A stretch of 64,000 nt of DNA from Georgenia subflava (GCF_009193155.1 NZ_VUKD01000003.1:1-64000); one strand, 5' to 3'. Counted from the stretch's first letter, positions 19,712-34,783 are shown. Numbers and translations: made by a program. Notes: generated by a model from the letters alone, not told the origin.

Positions 19712-19950
19712 GGCTGCCGATGACGGCCGCCCGTCGTCCGGAACCGCGCCCGCCCCGGGCCGGATCGAGGTGCCGCCTGGCCTGCGCGGCCGCCGTCGTG
19801 CCCATGCTCACAGTGCTGGTGAGGGTCGCCTTCCTTGCGGGAACCCATTTAAGGAAGGACACTGTTACCTAATGCGATAGGCGTGACCGCGCCCGTCTCC
19901 GCGGCCGGACCGCTCCGCCGCACGACACCCGCCGAAGCGAGGGAGGACCC
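19712..19950. promoter_or_regulatory. divergent control region of suf operon and ABC exporter
   Basis: It contains the inverted repeat CCTTCCTT (19829-19836) / AAGGAAGG (19851-19858). Overlapping that lies 19854-19872, which matches about 11 of 19 positions of the IdeR/DtxR iron box and ends in ACCTAA. ACACT (19859-19863) recalls half of a described mycobacterial SufR site. It is AT-richer than its surroundings. SufR and/or an iron repressor may act here. Confidence 0.45.
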
Positions 19951-20724
19951 ATGGGCTCGTCCCACGACCGTCCTGCCCACGGCGACGTCGAGGCCACCAC
20001 GCGCGAGCGGGTGCTCGAGCTCGTAGTCGAGCAGGGACCGGTCAGCGCCGCCACCCTCGCGCGGGTCCTGGAGCTGACTCCGGCCGCCGTGCGCCGCCAC
20101 ATCGCCCACCTCGAGGAGCAGGGCCAGATCGTCGTGCACGAGCCCGGCGGCCCCGGGCTGCGCCGCCGCGGCCGCCCCGCGCGCCACTACGTGGCCACCG
20201 ACGCCGGACGGGCCGTCCTCACCGACGCCTACTCCGACCTGGCCACCCACGCCCTGGACTTCCTCGTCGAGGTCGCCGGGCCGGAGGCGCTCGACCGGTT
20301 CGCCGAGGCACGCATCAACGAGCTCGAGCGCCGCTACCGGCCGCTGGTGCAGCAGGCGGGCACCACCACCGCCGACCGCGTCCACGCGCTCGCCGGGGCA
20401 CTGACGGCCGACGGCTACGCCGCCACCACCCGCACGATCGGCACGCAGGGAGTGGCCCTGCAGCTGTGCCAGGGCCACTGCCCGGTGCAGGACGTCGCCG
20501 AAGGGTTCCCCCAGCTGTGCGAGGCCGAGACCCAGGCCTTCTCGCGGCTGCTGGGCGTGCACGTGCAGCGCCTCGCCACCCTGGCGGGCGGCGGCCACGT
20601 GTGCACCACCCACGTCCCACTCGCACCGGTCCCGGTACGCACCCCCCAGGTGCGCCCCGGAGCCACGACCGGTCTTCCACGGACCACCACGTCGCCGGCC
20701 GGCGACGTCACGGAAGGAAACTGA
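19951..20724 (+). CDS. sufR: SufR-like Fe-S transcriptional regulator
   Basis: A 257-residue winged-helix repressor at the head of the suf operon. The helix-turn-helix lies at residues about 30-60 ([20 protein letters not shown]), with the wing GRPARHY at 75-80. Cysteines 173, 177, 190 and 218 (CQGHC, QLC, HVC) are placed to bind the Fe-S cluster by which SufR senses cluster status. The start follows GAGGGAGGACCC. The stop overlaps sufB by one base, so SufR and the assembly proteins are made together. Confidence 0.94.
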   Translation: MGSSHDRPAHGDVEATTRERVLELVVEQGPVSAATLARVLELTPAAVRRHIAHLEEQGQIVVHEPGGPGLRRRGRPARHYVATDAGRAVLTDAYSDLATHALDFLVEVAGPEALDRFAEARINELERRYRPLVQQAGTTTADRVHALAGALTADGYAATTRTIGTQGVALQLCQGHCPVQDVAEGFPQLCEAETQAFSRLLGVHVQRLATLAGGGHVCTTHVPLAPVPVRTPQVRPGATTGLPRTTTSPAGDVTEGN

Positions 20725-22175
20725 TGACAAGTCCCACCCAGCAGGACGTCAGGGTGCCCGACGCACCCATGACCCAGGACGAGACGATCGCCTCGATCGG
20801 CAACTACGCGTACGGCTGGTCCGACGCGGACGACGCCGGCGCCAACGCCCGGCGCGGCGTCGACGAGGACGTGGTGCGGAACATCTCCGCACTGAAGGAC
20901 GAGCCGGAGTGGATGACCAAGCGCCGGCTCAAGGGCCTGCGGCTCTTCGACAAGAAGCCCATGCCCAGCTGGGGCGCCGACCTGAGCGGCATCGACTTCG
21001 ACAACATCAAGTACTTCGTGCGGTCCACGGAGAAGCAGGCCACCAGCTGGGAGGACCTGCCCGACGACATCAAGAACACCTACGACCGGCTGGGCATCCC
21101 GGAGGCCGAGAAGCAGCGCCTCGTCGCCGGCGTCGCCGCCCAGTACGAGTCCGAGGTCGTCTACCACCAGATCCGCGAGGACCTGGAGCAGCAGGGCGTC
21201 ATCTTCCTCGACACGGACACGGGCCTGAAGGAGCACCCGGAGATCTTCGAGGAGTACTTCGGCTCCGTCATCCCGGCCGGTGACAACAAGTTCGCCTCGC
21301 TCAACACCGCCGTGTGGTCCGGCGGCTCCTTCGTGTACGTCCCCAAGGGCGTCCACGTGGAGATCCCGCTGCAGGCCTACTTCCGGATCAACACCGAGAA
21401 CATGGGCCAGTTCGAGCGGACGCTGATCATCGCCGACGAGGGCTCGTACGTGCACTACGTCGAGGGCTGCACCGCCCCGATCTACCAGTCCGACTCGCTG
21501 CACTCGGCGGTCGTGGAGATCATCGTCAAGAAGGACGCCCGCGTCCGGTACACGACGATCCAGAACTGGTCGAACAACGTCTACAACCTGGTCACCAAGC
21601 GCGCCACGGTCGAGACCGGCGGCACCATGGAGTGGATCGACGGCAACATCGGCTCCAAGGTCACCATGAAGTACCCGGCCGTCTACCTCATGGGCGAGCA
21701 CGCCCGCGGGGAGACCCTGTCGATCGCCTTCGCCGGCGAGGACCAGCACCAGGACACCGGTTCCAAGATGGTCCACATGGCGCCGAACACCTCCTCGTCC
21801 ATCGTGTCGAAGTCGGTGGCCCGGAGCGGCGGCCGCGCCTCCTACCGCGGGCTGGTGCAGGTGCTCGAGGGTGCCACGCACTCCAAGTCCAACGTGCTGT
21901 GCGACGCGCTGCTGGTGGACCAGATCTCCCGCTCGGACACCTACCCGTACGTCGACGTTCGCGTCGACGACGTCGAGATGGGCCACGAGGCGACCGTCTC
22001 GAAGGTGAGCGAGGACCAGCTGTTCTACCTCATGTCCCGGGGCATGGCGGAGACCGAGGCCATGGCGATGATCGTCCGTGGCTTCGTCGAGCCCATCGCC
22101 CGTGAGCTGCCGATGGAGTACGCCCTCGAGCTCAACCGCCTGATCGAGCTGCAGATGGAAGGGGCCGTCGGCTGA
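20724..22175 (+). CDS. sufB: Fe-S cluster assembly protein SufB
   Basis: A 483-residue SufB, scaffold subunit of the SufBC2D complex on which clusters are built. Typical blocks are [50 protein letters not shown] (conserved Cys) and [20 protein letters not shown] near the C-terminus. Length is normal. AAGGAAACTG provides the ribosome-binding site. TGATG overlaps join it to sufR and sufD. Confidence 0.98.
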   Translation: MTSPTQQDVRVPDAPMTQDETIASIGNYAYGWSDADDAGANARRGVDEDVVRNISALKDEPEWMTKRRLKGLRLFDKKPMPSWGADLSGIDFDNIKYFVRSTEKQATSWEDLPDDIKNTYDRLGIPEAEKQRLVAGVAAQYESEVVYHQIREDLEQQGVIFLDTDTGLKEHPEIFEEYFGSVIPAGDNKFASLNTAVWSGGSFVYVPKGVHVEIPLQAYFRINTENMGQFERTLIIADEGSYVHYVEGCTAPIYQSDSLHSAVVEIIVKKDARVRYTTIQNWSNNVYNLVTKRATVETGGTMEWIDGNIGSKVTMKYPAVYLMGEHARGETLSIAFAGEDQHQDTGSKMVHMAPNTSSSIVSKSVARSGGRASYRGLVQVLEGATHSKSNVLCDALLVDQISRSDTYPYVDVRVDDVEMGHEATVSKVSEDQLFYLMSRGMAETEAMAMIVRGFVEPIARELPMEYALELNRLIELQMEGAVG

Positions 22176-23392
22176 TGACCGCCACGACTCAGAACTTGTC
22201 CACCGACCACTCCCGCGCGACCGCGGACTCCGCCCACACCCACGGTCAGGGCGGCGTCCCGGAGAGCTCGCGCGGCGACCGTGCGACGTCGTTCGACCTG
22301 GCGCACTTCCCCGTGCCCACCGGGCGCGAGGAGGACTGGCGCTTCAGCCCCGTCGACCGGCTCCAGAAGCTCTTCGCGGGCTCGCTGACCGGTACCGGCC
22401 CGGCCGTGACCGTCGAGACCGACGACGCCGTGCGCGTCGAGCACGTCGGCCGCGACGACGAGCGCCTGGGGAAGGTCTCCGCACCCGGCGACCGCATCTC
22501 CGCCGTCGCCTGGGAGTCCTTCGGCGAGGCGCTGGTCGTCACCGTCCCGAAGAACCACACCGGCGGCCGCCACACCATGGTCTCCGTGAACGGCGACGCC
22601 GCGACCGCGGCCGCGCCGGCCGCCCAGCACGTCCTGGTCGTCGCCGAGCAGCACAGCGAGTCCCTCGTGGTCCTGGACCACCGCGGCTCGGCCGAGCTCG
22701 CCCAGACGGTCGAGATCGACGTCCACGACGGCGCACACCTCACGGTCGTCTCCGTCCAGGACTGGGACGCCGGTGCCGTGCACGTGTCCAACCACCGCAC
22801 GCAGGTGGGCCGCGACGCCAAGCTCAAGCACATCGTCGTCACGCTCGGCGGCGACCTCGTCCGGATCACCCCGGACGCCGTCTTCACCGCCCCCGGCGGC
22901 GACGTCGAGCTGCTCGGCCTGTACTTCACCGACGCCGGCCAGCACCAGGAGCACCGCCTCTTCGTCGACCACGCCGTGCCGAGCTGCAAGTCCCGCGCCA
23001 CCTACAAGGGCGCGCTGCAAGGCGAGGGCGCGCACGCGGTGTGGGTCGGCGACGTGCTGATCCGTAAGGAGGCAGAGGGCACCGACACCTACGAGCTCAA
23101 CCGCAACCTGGTGCTCACCGAGGGTGCCCGCGCGGACTCGGTGCCGAACCTGGAGATCGAGACCGGCGAGATCGAGGGGGCCGGGCACGCGTCCGCGACG
23201 GGCCGCTTCGACGACGAGCAGCTGTTCTACCTGCGCTCGCGCGGCATCCCCGAGGCCGACGCCCGCCGGCTGGTGGTGCGCGGCTTCTTCGCCGAGCTCA
23301 TCAACCAGATCGGCGTCCCGCTCGTCCAGGAGCGGCTCATGGCCGCCATCGAGGAGGAGCTGGACCGCACCATGGAGGCAGCCGCCCGATGA
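22175..23392 (+). CDS. sufD: Fe-S cluster assembly protein SufD
   Basis: A 405-residue SufD, the SufB paralogue in SufBC2D. The N-terminal FPVPTGREEDWRFSPVDRL and the C-terminal beta-helix end ASATGRFDDEQLFYLRSRG plus EADARRLVVRGFF match the family. The His in SATGRFDDEQLFYLRSRG-type C-termini of enteric SufD is not obvious here. The start overlaps the sufB stop; the stop overlaps the ferredoxin start. Confidence 0.96.
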   Translation: MTATTQNLSTDHSRATADSAHTHGQGGVPESSRGDRATSFDLAHFPVPTGREEDWRFSPVDRLQKLFAGSLTGTGPAVTVETDDAVRVEHVGRDDERLGKVSAPGDRISAVAWESFGEALVVTVPKNHTGGRHTMVSVNGDAATAAAPAAQHVLVVAEQHSESLVVLDHRGSAELAQTVEIDVHDGAHLTVVSVQDWDAGAVHVSNHRTQVGRDAKLKHIVVTLGGDLVRITPDAVFTAPGGDVELLGLYFTDAGQHQEHRLFVDHAVPSCKSRATYKGALQGEGAHAVWVGDVLIRKEAEGTDTYELNRNLVLTEGARADSVPNLEIETGEIEGAGHASATGRFDDEQLFYLRSRGIPEADARRLVVRGFFAELINQIGVPLVQERLMAAIEEELDRTMEAAAR

Positions 23393-23733
23393 TGGAGCAC
23401 GTCGCCGACGTCGCGGATCTCGAGCCCGGCGAGGCCATGCGCCTCGAGCTCGACGCTCCCGACGGCTCACCCCTGCCGGTCGCGCTGGTGCGCGACGAGG
23501 ACGGGGACTTCCACGCCATCTCGGACATCTGCTCCCACGGGCAGGTGAACCTCTCCGACGGCGAGGTCGAGGGCCGCACCATCGAGTGCTGGCTCCACGG
23601 TTCGACCTTCGACCTGAGCACCGGCCGACCGCTCAGCCTGCCCGCCACCCAGCCCGTGCCCGTCTACCTCGTGACCCTGGACGGCGAGCGCGTCCTGGTC
23701 GACGTCGACGCCACCGCCGACGTCTCCGCCTGA
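23389..23733 (+). CDS. Rieske-type [2Fe-2S] ferredoxin
   Basis: A 114-residue Rieske protein of the non-heme-oxygenase ferredoxin type. The ligands are Cys48/His50 (CSH) and Cys67/His70 (CWLH), 16 residues apart between pairs. It is co-translated with sufD (ATGATG overlapping the stop; ATG 23392 is equally possible). The position inside suf is usual in actinobacteria and suggests an electron-transfer step in assembly, although the partner is not known. Confidence 0.95.
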   Translation: MMEHVADVADLEPGEAMRLELDAPDGSPLPVALVRDEDGDFHAISDICSHGQVNLSDGEVEGRTIECWLHGSTFDLSTGRPLSLPATQPVPVYLVTLDGERVLVDVDATADVSA

Positions 23734-23780
23734 CGCCCCGCCGCTCCGGCCCCAAGCCCCAAGGAAGAGAAGAAACCTAG

Positions 23781-26374
<2,594 letters not shown>

Positions 26375-26378
<4 letters not shown>

Positions 26379-26707
26379 GCGAGACGATCAACCCCTCGCC
26401 GACCACGGCCGCCGACGTCGAGGAGGCCATGCGCGACGTCATCGACCCCGAGCTCGGGATCAACGTCGTCGACCTCGGCCTGGTCTACGGCATCACGCTC
26501 GACCAGAACAACCAGGCCATCATCGACATGACGCTGACCTCGGCCGCCTGCCCGCTGACCGACGTCATCGAGGACCAGACCAGCCAGGCCCTCGAGGGGC
26601 TGGTCGAGGGCATGCGGATCAACTGGGTCTGGATGCCGCCGTGGGGCCCGGAGAAGATCACGCCCATCGGCCGTGAGCAGCTCCGCGCCATCGGCTTCAA
26701 CGTCTGA
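26375..26707 (+). CDS. SufT-like metal-sulfur cluster assembly factor (DUF59/MIP18)
   Basis: A 110-residue MIP18-family protein, last gene of the suf operon. DVIDPELGINVVDLGLVYGI and the conserved Cys in TSAACPLTD define the family. It probably helps deliver finished clusters to target proteins. AGAAGGAGG sits just before the ATG. The operon terminator follows 37 nt after the stop. Confidence 0.94.
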
Positions 26708-26743
26708 CACTCGCACCCGTCGGCCAGCCCGCCGACGACGCGA

Positions 26744-26779
26744 CGCGGCCCGGTGCCTCACGGAAGACACCGGGCCGCG
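26744..26779 (+). terminator. suf operon terminator
   Basis: A perfect 12-bp GC stem (26744-26755 with 26768-26779) and a 12-nt loop, without a U-tract, directly downstream of the last suf gene. Confidence 0.85.
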
Positions 26780-27131
26780 GCGTGCGTCCAGCTTCCCGAA
26801 CCTGCACGTCCGGCCCCACCACGAGCGAGCGTCGAACGATTCGGCCCCGGCCAGGAAGGCGAACGTCGGCCCGCTGAAGCAGGCGCCGCGCCGAGTGACA
26901 CGTCTCGGCCGTCGCACCGCCCCAGAACCGGTGCGCAACGTGTCAATCGGCGAAGTCCCGCGGAGACGGGACAAGTCGTGTCTCAGTTAGTGAGACGTAC
27001 GGCGCCCATCCTGACCGTGATGTTTTCGCTCAGCGGAAACGCACTTTCGATATTTGCCCCAAACCTCTTCTGATCGAGGCCGCGCTGGTGTACGTTCGCC
27101 GCACTGCCCGGCTTCAACGAGGAGGTCATAC
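26780..27131 (+). promoter_or_regulatory. leader region of purine permease with two hairpins
   Basis: There is no gene in this 352-bp stretch, which drops in GC toward its 3' end. Two tandem hairpins are visible: GTCCCG/CGGGAC (26955-26972) and GTCTCA/TGAGAC (26980-26996). TACGTT (27091-27096) is a possible -10. AACGAGGAGG (27117-27126) is the permease ribosome-binding site. A structured leader is possible, but no known riboswitch core was recognised. Confidence 0.4.
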
Positions 27132-28607
27132 ATGTCCAACGCCGCGGTCGACAAGCATCCGGTCGACGAGATCCCGAAGCTCGCTCGGCTCTTCCCGCTG
27201 GGGCTCCAGCACGTGCTGGCGATGTACGCCGGTGCCGTCGCGGTCCCACTGATCCTCGGCAGCGCGCTCGGCTACTCCGCCAACGACATCGCCTTCCTGA
27301 TCAGCGCCGACCTCTTCGTCGCCGGCATCGCCACGCTGATCCAGTCGATCGGGTTCTGGCGGTTCGGCGTCCGCCTGCCGCTCATGCAGGGCGTCACCTT
27401 CGCGGCCGTCGGTCCGATGATCGCCATCGGGAACCAGTACGACATCACCGCCATCTTCGGCGCCACCATCGCCTGCGGTCTCTTCATGATCGCGCTGGCG
27501 CCGGTGTTCGGGTCGCTGCTGCGTTTCTTCCCGCCCCTGGTGACCGGCACCGTCATCATGATCATCGGCCTGTCGCTCATGGGCGTGGCCGCGGGCTGGA
27601 TCACCAACAACCAGGAGTCCGCGGAGCCCAGGGACCTCGCTTTCGCCGCCGGCACGCTGCTCTTCATCATCCTGCTCGAGAAGTTCGCGCCGCCCGCGCT
27701 GGCGCGCATCTCGGTGCTCCTCGGCCTGGTGGTCGGAACGCTGATCGCGATCCCGTTCGGCATGGTCGACTGGTCGGGCGTCGGTGACGCCGGCTGGTTC
27801 GCCATCATCACGCCGCTGCACTTCGGCATCCCGACGTTCCCGATCGCCGCCGTGATCTCCATGCTCGTCGTCGGCCTGGTGATCATGACCGAGACCACCG
27901 GCGACATGATCGCCGTCGGGGAGATCGTCGACCGGCCCGTCGGCCGCAAGCAGCTCGCCGACGGTCTGCGCGCGGACGGCCTCTCCACGCTGCTCGGCGG
28001 GTTCTTCAACACCTTTCCCTACACCGCGTTCGCCCAGAACGTCGGCCTGGTCAGCCTCACCCGCGTGAAGTCCCGCTATGTCACCGCGATGTCCGGCGTC
28101 ATCCTGATCGCGCTCGGGCTGGTGCCCAAGGTCGCCGCGATCGTCGAGGGCGTGCCGCGCGCCGTGCTCGGCGGGGCCGGGATCGCGCTGTTCGGCATGG
28201 TGGTCGCCGCCGGCGTGCGCACGCTCACCCGCGTCCACTTCACCAACACCAACGTCCTGGTGGTGGCGATCTCGGTGGGCATCGCGCTGCTGCCCACCGT
28301 CTCGACGGGCATCTACGCCGAGTTCCCGGACTGGTTCCAGCTGATCTTCCACTCCGGCATCAGTGCCGGTGCGATCGCCGCGATCCTGCTGAACCTGCTG
28401 CTCAACCGCGAGCAGCTGGTTCACACGGAGATCTCGGGGGATCACCACGCACGGGGTATCCCGCAGTCTCTCACCCGACCTGACGAGGTCCGTGCGGCAC
28501 TGGAGCGCCAGGGGCAGAACCGGGGTGGCGGCAACGGTCGTGCGGGCGAGGGCCGGGAGGCCGAGCTCGCCGTCGAGGGCGAGCACGACCCCGGCAGCGG
28601 CCGGTAA
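27132..28607 (+). CDS. nucleobase:cation symporter-2, xanthine/urate permease type
   Basis: A 491-residue NAT/NCS2 permease with about 12-14 helices. LFPLGLQHVLAMYAGAVAVPL holds the QH motif, ETTGDMIAVGEI is the Glu-containing substrate-site helix, and QNVGLVSLTRV is the NAT signature QNxGxxxxT. These features favour xanthine/uric acid over uracil. The cytosolic tail of about 60 residues is hydrophilic. It has its own leader and terminator, so it is monocistronic. Confidence 0.92.
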   Translation: MSNAAVDKHPVDEIPKLARLFPLGLQHVLAMYAGAVAVPLILGSALGYSANDIAFLISADLFVAGIATLIQSIGFWRFGVRLPLMQGVTFAAVGPMIAIGNQYDITAIFGATIACGLFMIALAPVFGSLLRFFPPLVTGTVIMIIGLSLMGVAAGWITNNQESAEPRDLAFAAGTLLFIILLEKFAPPALARISVLLGLVVGTLIAIPFGMVDWSGVGDAGWFAIITPLHFGIPTFPIAAVISMLVVGLVIMTETTGDMIAVGEIVDRPVGRKQLADGLRADGLSTLLGGFFNTFPYTAFAQNVGLVSLTRVKSRYVTAMSGVILIALGLVPKVAAIVEGVPRAVLGGAGIALFGMVVAAGVRTLTRVHFTNTNVLVVAISVGIALLPTVSTGIYAEFPDWFQLIFHSGISAGAIAAILLNLLLNREQLVHTEISGDHHARGIPQSLTRPDEVRAALERQGQNRGGGNGRAGEGREAELAVEGEHDPGSGR

Positions 28608-28642
28608 GACGCACAGCCCGGCTCGGCCGGGACCATGTCAGA

Positions 28643-28673
28643 GGCCCCGGGGCGGTTCGTCCGCCCCGGGGCC
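28643..28673 (+). terminator. permease gene terminator
   Basis: A perfect 13-bp stem (28643-28655 with 28661-28673) around TTCGT, followed by CTTGTGTG... It also faces the convergent metallopeptidase gene. Confidence 0.88.
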
Positions 28674-28793
28674 TTGTGTGTCGAGCCACCTCGCTCTGAC
28701 CCCGAGCCACGCGAGGGCCAGAGTCTCTCCGCGTCGTGGCGTTCGGGCGGGGCGAGTTCAGGGCCGGCGTTTCCAGGGGACCCGGACCCGGCG

Positions 28794-29669
28794 TCAGAGC
28801 CGGCCGGCCGAGAACGTGTCGCAGGCGGCCATCGAGCCCTGCTCGTAGCCGGTGGTGAACCAGCGCATGCGCTGCTCGGCCGAGCCGTGCGTCCACGCCT
28901 CGGGGTTGACCTCCTGGCCGGCGCCCTGCTGGATCCGGTCGTCGCCGACGGCGGCCGCGGCGTCGAGGGCGTCGGCGACCTGCTGCCGGGTCGGCGGCTG
29001 GATGAAGGTCTCGCCCGAGTCGGGGTCGACCACCGTGGCGGCCTGGCCCACCCACATCCCGGCGTAGCAGTCGGCCTGGAGCTCGAGGCGGACGCCGTCC
29101 GACGTCGGCCCGGTGTCCTGCCGATCGATCGCGTCCATGATGCCCTGCTGGTTGGAGATGTGGTGCCCCCACTCGTGGGCGACGATGTACATCTGCGCCA
29201 GCGGCGCGTTCTCCGCCCCGAGCCGGGTCTCCAGCTGGTCGAAGAACCCGGTGTCGAGGTAGACGCCGGCGTCCGGCGGGCAGTAGAACGGTCCGACGGC
29301 GGAGGTGGCGTTCCCGCAGCCGGTGCCGACGGAGTTCTCGAAGACGGTGAAGGCGGGCTGCTGGTACTCGATCCCGGCCTGCTCGGGCAGGGCCGCCACC
29401 CAGTACTGGTCGAGGGCGTCGGCGGTGAACACCATGCGGCACTCGACGAACTCGTTGGCGTCGGCGCCGGTCTGGCAGTGGGAGAAGTCGTCGCCTGGCT
29501 GCGACGCCACCTGCTCACCGCCGCCGAGGATGCCCGAGACGTCCTGGCCCGTGAAGAGGAACACGAGCAGCGCGATCACGCCCGCCCCGCCGCCGATGGC
29601 GGCACCCTTGGCCCCGCGTGAGCTCCGCACTCGCCCGGGATCGGCCCGGACACCCTCGTTGAAGGTCAT
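28794..29669 (-). CDS. neutral zinc metallopeptidase (YpfJ-like)
   Basis: A 291-residue membrane-anchored protease-like protein of the zinc_peptidase YpfJ family. One helix (residues about 25-45: IGGGAGVIALLVFLFTG) is followed by an extracytoplasmic domain with HEWGHH (the HExxH zinc site) and the downstream RLELQADCYAGMW, whose Glu is the likely third ligand. Four Cys could form disulfides. ATG 29669 fits a leaderless start with TACGTT 6 nt upstream. The role is unknown; the family is widespread. Confidence 0.9.
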   Translation of the reverse strand: MTFNEGVRADPGRVRSSRGAKGAAIGGGAGVIALLVFLFTGQDVSGILGGGEQVASQPGDDFSHCQTGADANEFVECRMVFTADALDQYWVAALPEQAGIEYQQPAFTVFENSVGTGCGNATSAVGPFYCPPDAGVYLDTGFFDQLETRLGAENAPLAQMYIVAHEWGHHISNQQGIMDAIDRQDTGPTSDGVRLELQADCYAGMWVGQAATVVDPDSGETFIQPPTRQQVADALDAAAAVGDDRIQQGAGQEVNPEAWTHGSAEQRMRWFTTGYEQGSMAACDTFSAGRL

Positions 29670-29675
29670 GAGCAC

Positions 29676-29681
29676 AACGTA
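29676..29681 (-). promoter_or_regulatory. -10 hexamer of metallopeptidase gene
   Basis: TACGTT is exactly 6 nt before ATG 29669 with no Shine-Dalgarno sequence between, fitting leaderless transcription. Confidence 0.5.
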
Positions 29682-29717
29682 TTGCGGGTCCGTGGCAGGG
29701 GCACTCGGGGCGGCGCC

Positions 29718-29782
29718 CGGACCGACCGCTCGGACCGACCGCTCGGACCGACCGCTCGGACCGACCGCCCGGACCGACCGTC
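29718..29782. repeat. 13-bp tandem repeat, five units
   Basis: CGGACCGACCGCT and variants start at 29718, 29731, 29744, 29757 and 29770. The array lies between the divergent metallopeptidase and ABC-F genes, about 40 bp behind the metallopeptidase -10. A 13-bp period is not codon-compatible, so it is non-coding. Confidence 0.95.
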
Positions 29783-30025
29783 TGGCGATCGGGGCCTTCG
29801 ACCCGACCACAGGGCAGACGTGGGTACCGCCATCCCCGCTCCAGTCGCTGATCTGGTCGCTGTCGCGACCATCGGAGCGATCTCGTCGGCGCAGGGAGCG
29901 GTAGGCGTCCGCTGCACGTGGGGGTGAGAGCAATTTCTCTCGGCGGGCTCAGGCCCGCCCCGTAGACTGGTCGGCGCACCGCCTCGGTGCCCCCATCCCC
30001 ACATCCGTGTCTTGAGGTCTGCCCT
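29783..30025 (+). promoter_or_regulatory. upstream region of the ABC-F gene
   Basis: There are no genes here. TAGACT (29963-29968) is a possible -10, giving a leader of about 50 nt. CTTGAGG near 30011 is the likely ribosome-binding site. Nothing else is recognisable. Confidence 0.4.
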
Positions 30026-31625
<1,600 letters not shown>

Positions 31626-31639
<14 letters not shown>

Positions 31640-32516
31640 GCTGCGCCTCGACGATCGCGTCCTCCTCGGCCTCTGCGCTCAGGCGCGGCTTCCGGGCCGG
31701 CACGGCGTCCTCGGAGCCGGCCCGGTCGCCGGCGTCCTCGGCCGCCTCCCGCCTGGCGAGGATCACGAGGGCGGCCAGCGCACCGGCGGAGAAGAACCAC
31801 CACTGGAACGCGTAGGACATGTTCGTCGCGTACCTGAACGTGGGCCGGCCGTAGCCGGGCAGGGCCGTCGTCGCCGCCGGGTCCTCCGCGACGGCGGCGA
31901 CGTAGCCGTCGAGCACGGGCAGCCCGGCGGGAACCGCGTCCGTCACCGTGGCGACGCCGGCCATCACCTGCTCGGGGGCCAGGGTGTAGATCTGCCCGGC
32001 CGGGGGAACGCGGTCGTACGGCTCTTCGGCGACCCGCAGCCGGGCCGTCAGCGTGACCTCGCCGGCCGGCGGCTGCGGCAGCTCCGCCCCGGCGGTGTCG
32101 GCCCGGGAGGCCTCGACCCAGCCGCGGTCGACGATCACGAGCACCTCGCCGGCGTCGGTGGTCGCCACGAACGGGGCGACGACGTGCACGGCGGGGGTGC
32201 CGTCCACCGGCCGGTTGCGCAGGAGCACCGTGCCGCCGTCGACGTAGCGCCCGGTCAGCTCCACCGTCCGCCAGGCCTCGTCGGTGCCGACGGGCCCGGC
32301 GAGGGAGTCCAGCGCCTCGGTGAGCGGCACCGGCTCGGCGTCGTGCACCGCCTCGACCTGCCTGGCCTCGGCGTACCGGGACTCGTACCGGCCCCACTGC
32401 CACACCCCCAGCAGGGCGCACGTCACCGAGACCACGACCATGGCCGCGATGAGGCCGGCCCAGCGTCGGGTGCGCAGGAAGGCGTAGCGCCTGGCCGGGG
32501 ACGTCGACGGGCTCAC
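31626..32516 (-). CDS. SURF1 family protein
   Basis: A 296-residue SURF1 homologue assisting cytochrome oxidase assembly or heme insertion. Two helices flank the extracytoplasmic domain (about residues 17-38 GLIAAMVVVSVTCALLGVWQW, and YAFQWWFFSAGALAALVIL near 245-265). Family motifs are GVWQWGRYE, the VELTGRY/RNRP region and YATNMSYAFQWWFF. It is translationally coupled to the upstream 73-residue gene (GTGA). It pairs functionally with ctaA elsewhere in the window. Confidence 0.93.
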
Positions 32517-32730
32517 CCGTGCGTCTCGTCGAGCTCGGACACGGCGACGACGTCGCGCAGGAAGTCGCGCGTAGAGAGGAAGCTGCTCAGGTGCTCGCGG
32601 TGCGCGTCGCAGGCGAGCCAGACCTTGCGGCGGCCGGTGGTGTGCAGGCGTGGGTTGTTCCAGAGCAGCGCGTGGACAGCCTCGGCGCCGCAGCCCTTGG
32701 CGCTGCAGCGCAGCACGCGCTCGTCCGATG

Positions 32731-32734
<4 letters not shown>
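32513..32734 (-). CDS. small conserved Cys-containing protein
   Basis: A 73-residue protein with Cys at CSAKGCG and ACDAH, a possible small zinc-binding fold (C-x4-C ... C-x2-H). It overlaps SURF1 and the DUF3099 gene by 4 bp each, so the three form a tight operon. I recall similar unnamed proteins beside actinobacterial surf1. The function is unknown; a metal or oxidase-assembly role is a guess. Confidence 0.82.
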
Positions 32735-33937
<1,203 letters not shown>

Positions 33938-33950
33938 CCACCTGACCCGA

Positions 33951-33970
33951 CGGCGCCCCCACGGGCGCCG
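33951..33970 (+). terminator. hairpin between fabG and fabI
   Basis: CGGCGCCC and GGGCGCCG pair (8 bp) around CCAC with no U-tract. It lies 14 nt after the fabG stop. It may attenuate or process a fabG-fabI message rather than end it. Confidence 0.5.
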
Positions 33971-34015
33971 CACGCTCACGCAGGGCGCACCGCGCCGCGA
34001 GAAGAAGGAGAACCG

Positions 34016-34783
34016 ATGGGACTGCTCGAGGGCAAGACGATCCTGGTGACCGGGGTCCTCAAGGACAACTCGATCGCCTTCCACGTGGCCCGGCTGGCCC
34101 AGGAGCAGGGCGCCACCGTGATCCTGACCTCCTTCGGCCGCCAGTTCCGGCTCACCGAGGTCACCGCCCGGCGCCTGCCCTCGCCCGCGCCGGTGGTCCA
34201 GCTCGACGTCCAGAGCCAGGAGGACCTCGACGGCCTGGCCGACGCCGTCCGTGAGCACGCCGACCACCTCGACGCCGTCGTGCACTCCATCGGCTTCGCA
34301 CCGAAGGAGGTCATGGGCGGGAACTTCCTCGCCGGCACGTGGGAGGACGTGGCCACCGCCGTGCACGTCTCCGCGTTCTCCCTCAAGGCCCTGGCCGTCG
34401 CCGCCAAGCCGCTCATGGCGCCCGGCTCCGCCGTCGTGGGCCTGACGTTCGACGCCTCCTTCGCGTGGCCCGTTTACGACTGGATGGGCGTGGCCAAGGC
34501 CGCCTTCGAGTCGACCTCGCGCTACCTCGCCCGCGACCTCGGGCCGCAGGGCATCCGGGTCAACCTCGTCTCCGCCGGCCCGGTGCGCACCACCGCGGCG
34601 ACCTCCATCCCGGGCTTCGACCAGGTCGAGGGCGGCTGGGACGAGCGCGCGCCGCTCGGCTGGGACGTCTCCGACGCCGAGCCCACGGCCCGCACCGTGG
34701 TGGCACTGTGCTCGGACTGGTTCCCCAAGACCACCGCGGAGATCGTCCACGTCGACGGCGGCGTCCACGCGATGGGGATCTGA
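34016..34783 (+). CDS. fabI: enoyl-ACP reductase FabI (InhA type)
   Basis: A 255-residue NADH-dependent enoyl-ACP reductase, last step of the elongation cycle. Features are GVLKDNSIAFHVARLAQEQGA at the cofactor site, SIGFAP, the catalytic YDWMGVAK (Tyr-x6-Lys) and the SAGPVRTTAA substrate loop. GVLKDNSIA and the loop are InhA-like. AGAAGGAGAACCG precedes the ATG. TGATG links it to sixA. Confidence 0.96.
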   Translation: MGLLEGKTILVTGVLKDNSIAFHVARLAQEQGATVILTSFGRQFRLTEVTARRLPSPAPVVQLDVQSQEDLDGLADAVREHADHLDAVVHSIGFAPKEVMGGNFLAGTWEDVATAVHVSAFSLKALAVAAKPLMAPGSAVVGLTFDASFAWPVYDWMGVAKAAFESTSRYLARDLGPQGIRVNLVSAGPVRTTAATSIPGFDQVEGGWDERAPLGWDVSDAEPTARTVVALCSDWFPKTTAEIVHVDGGVHAMGI

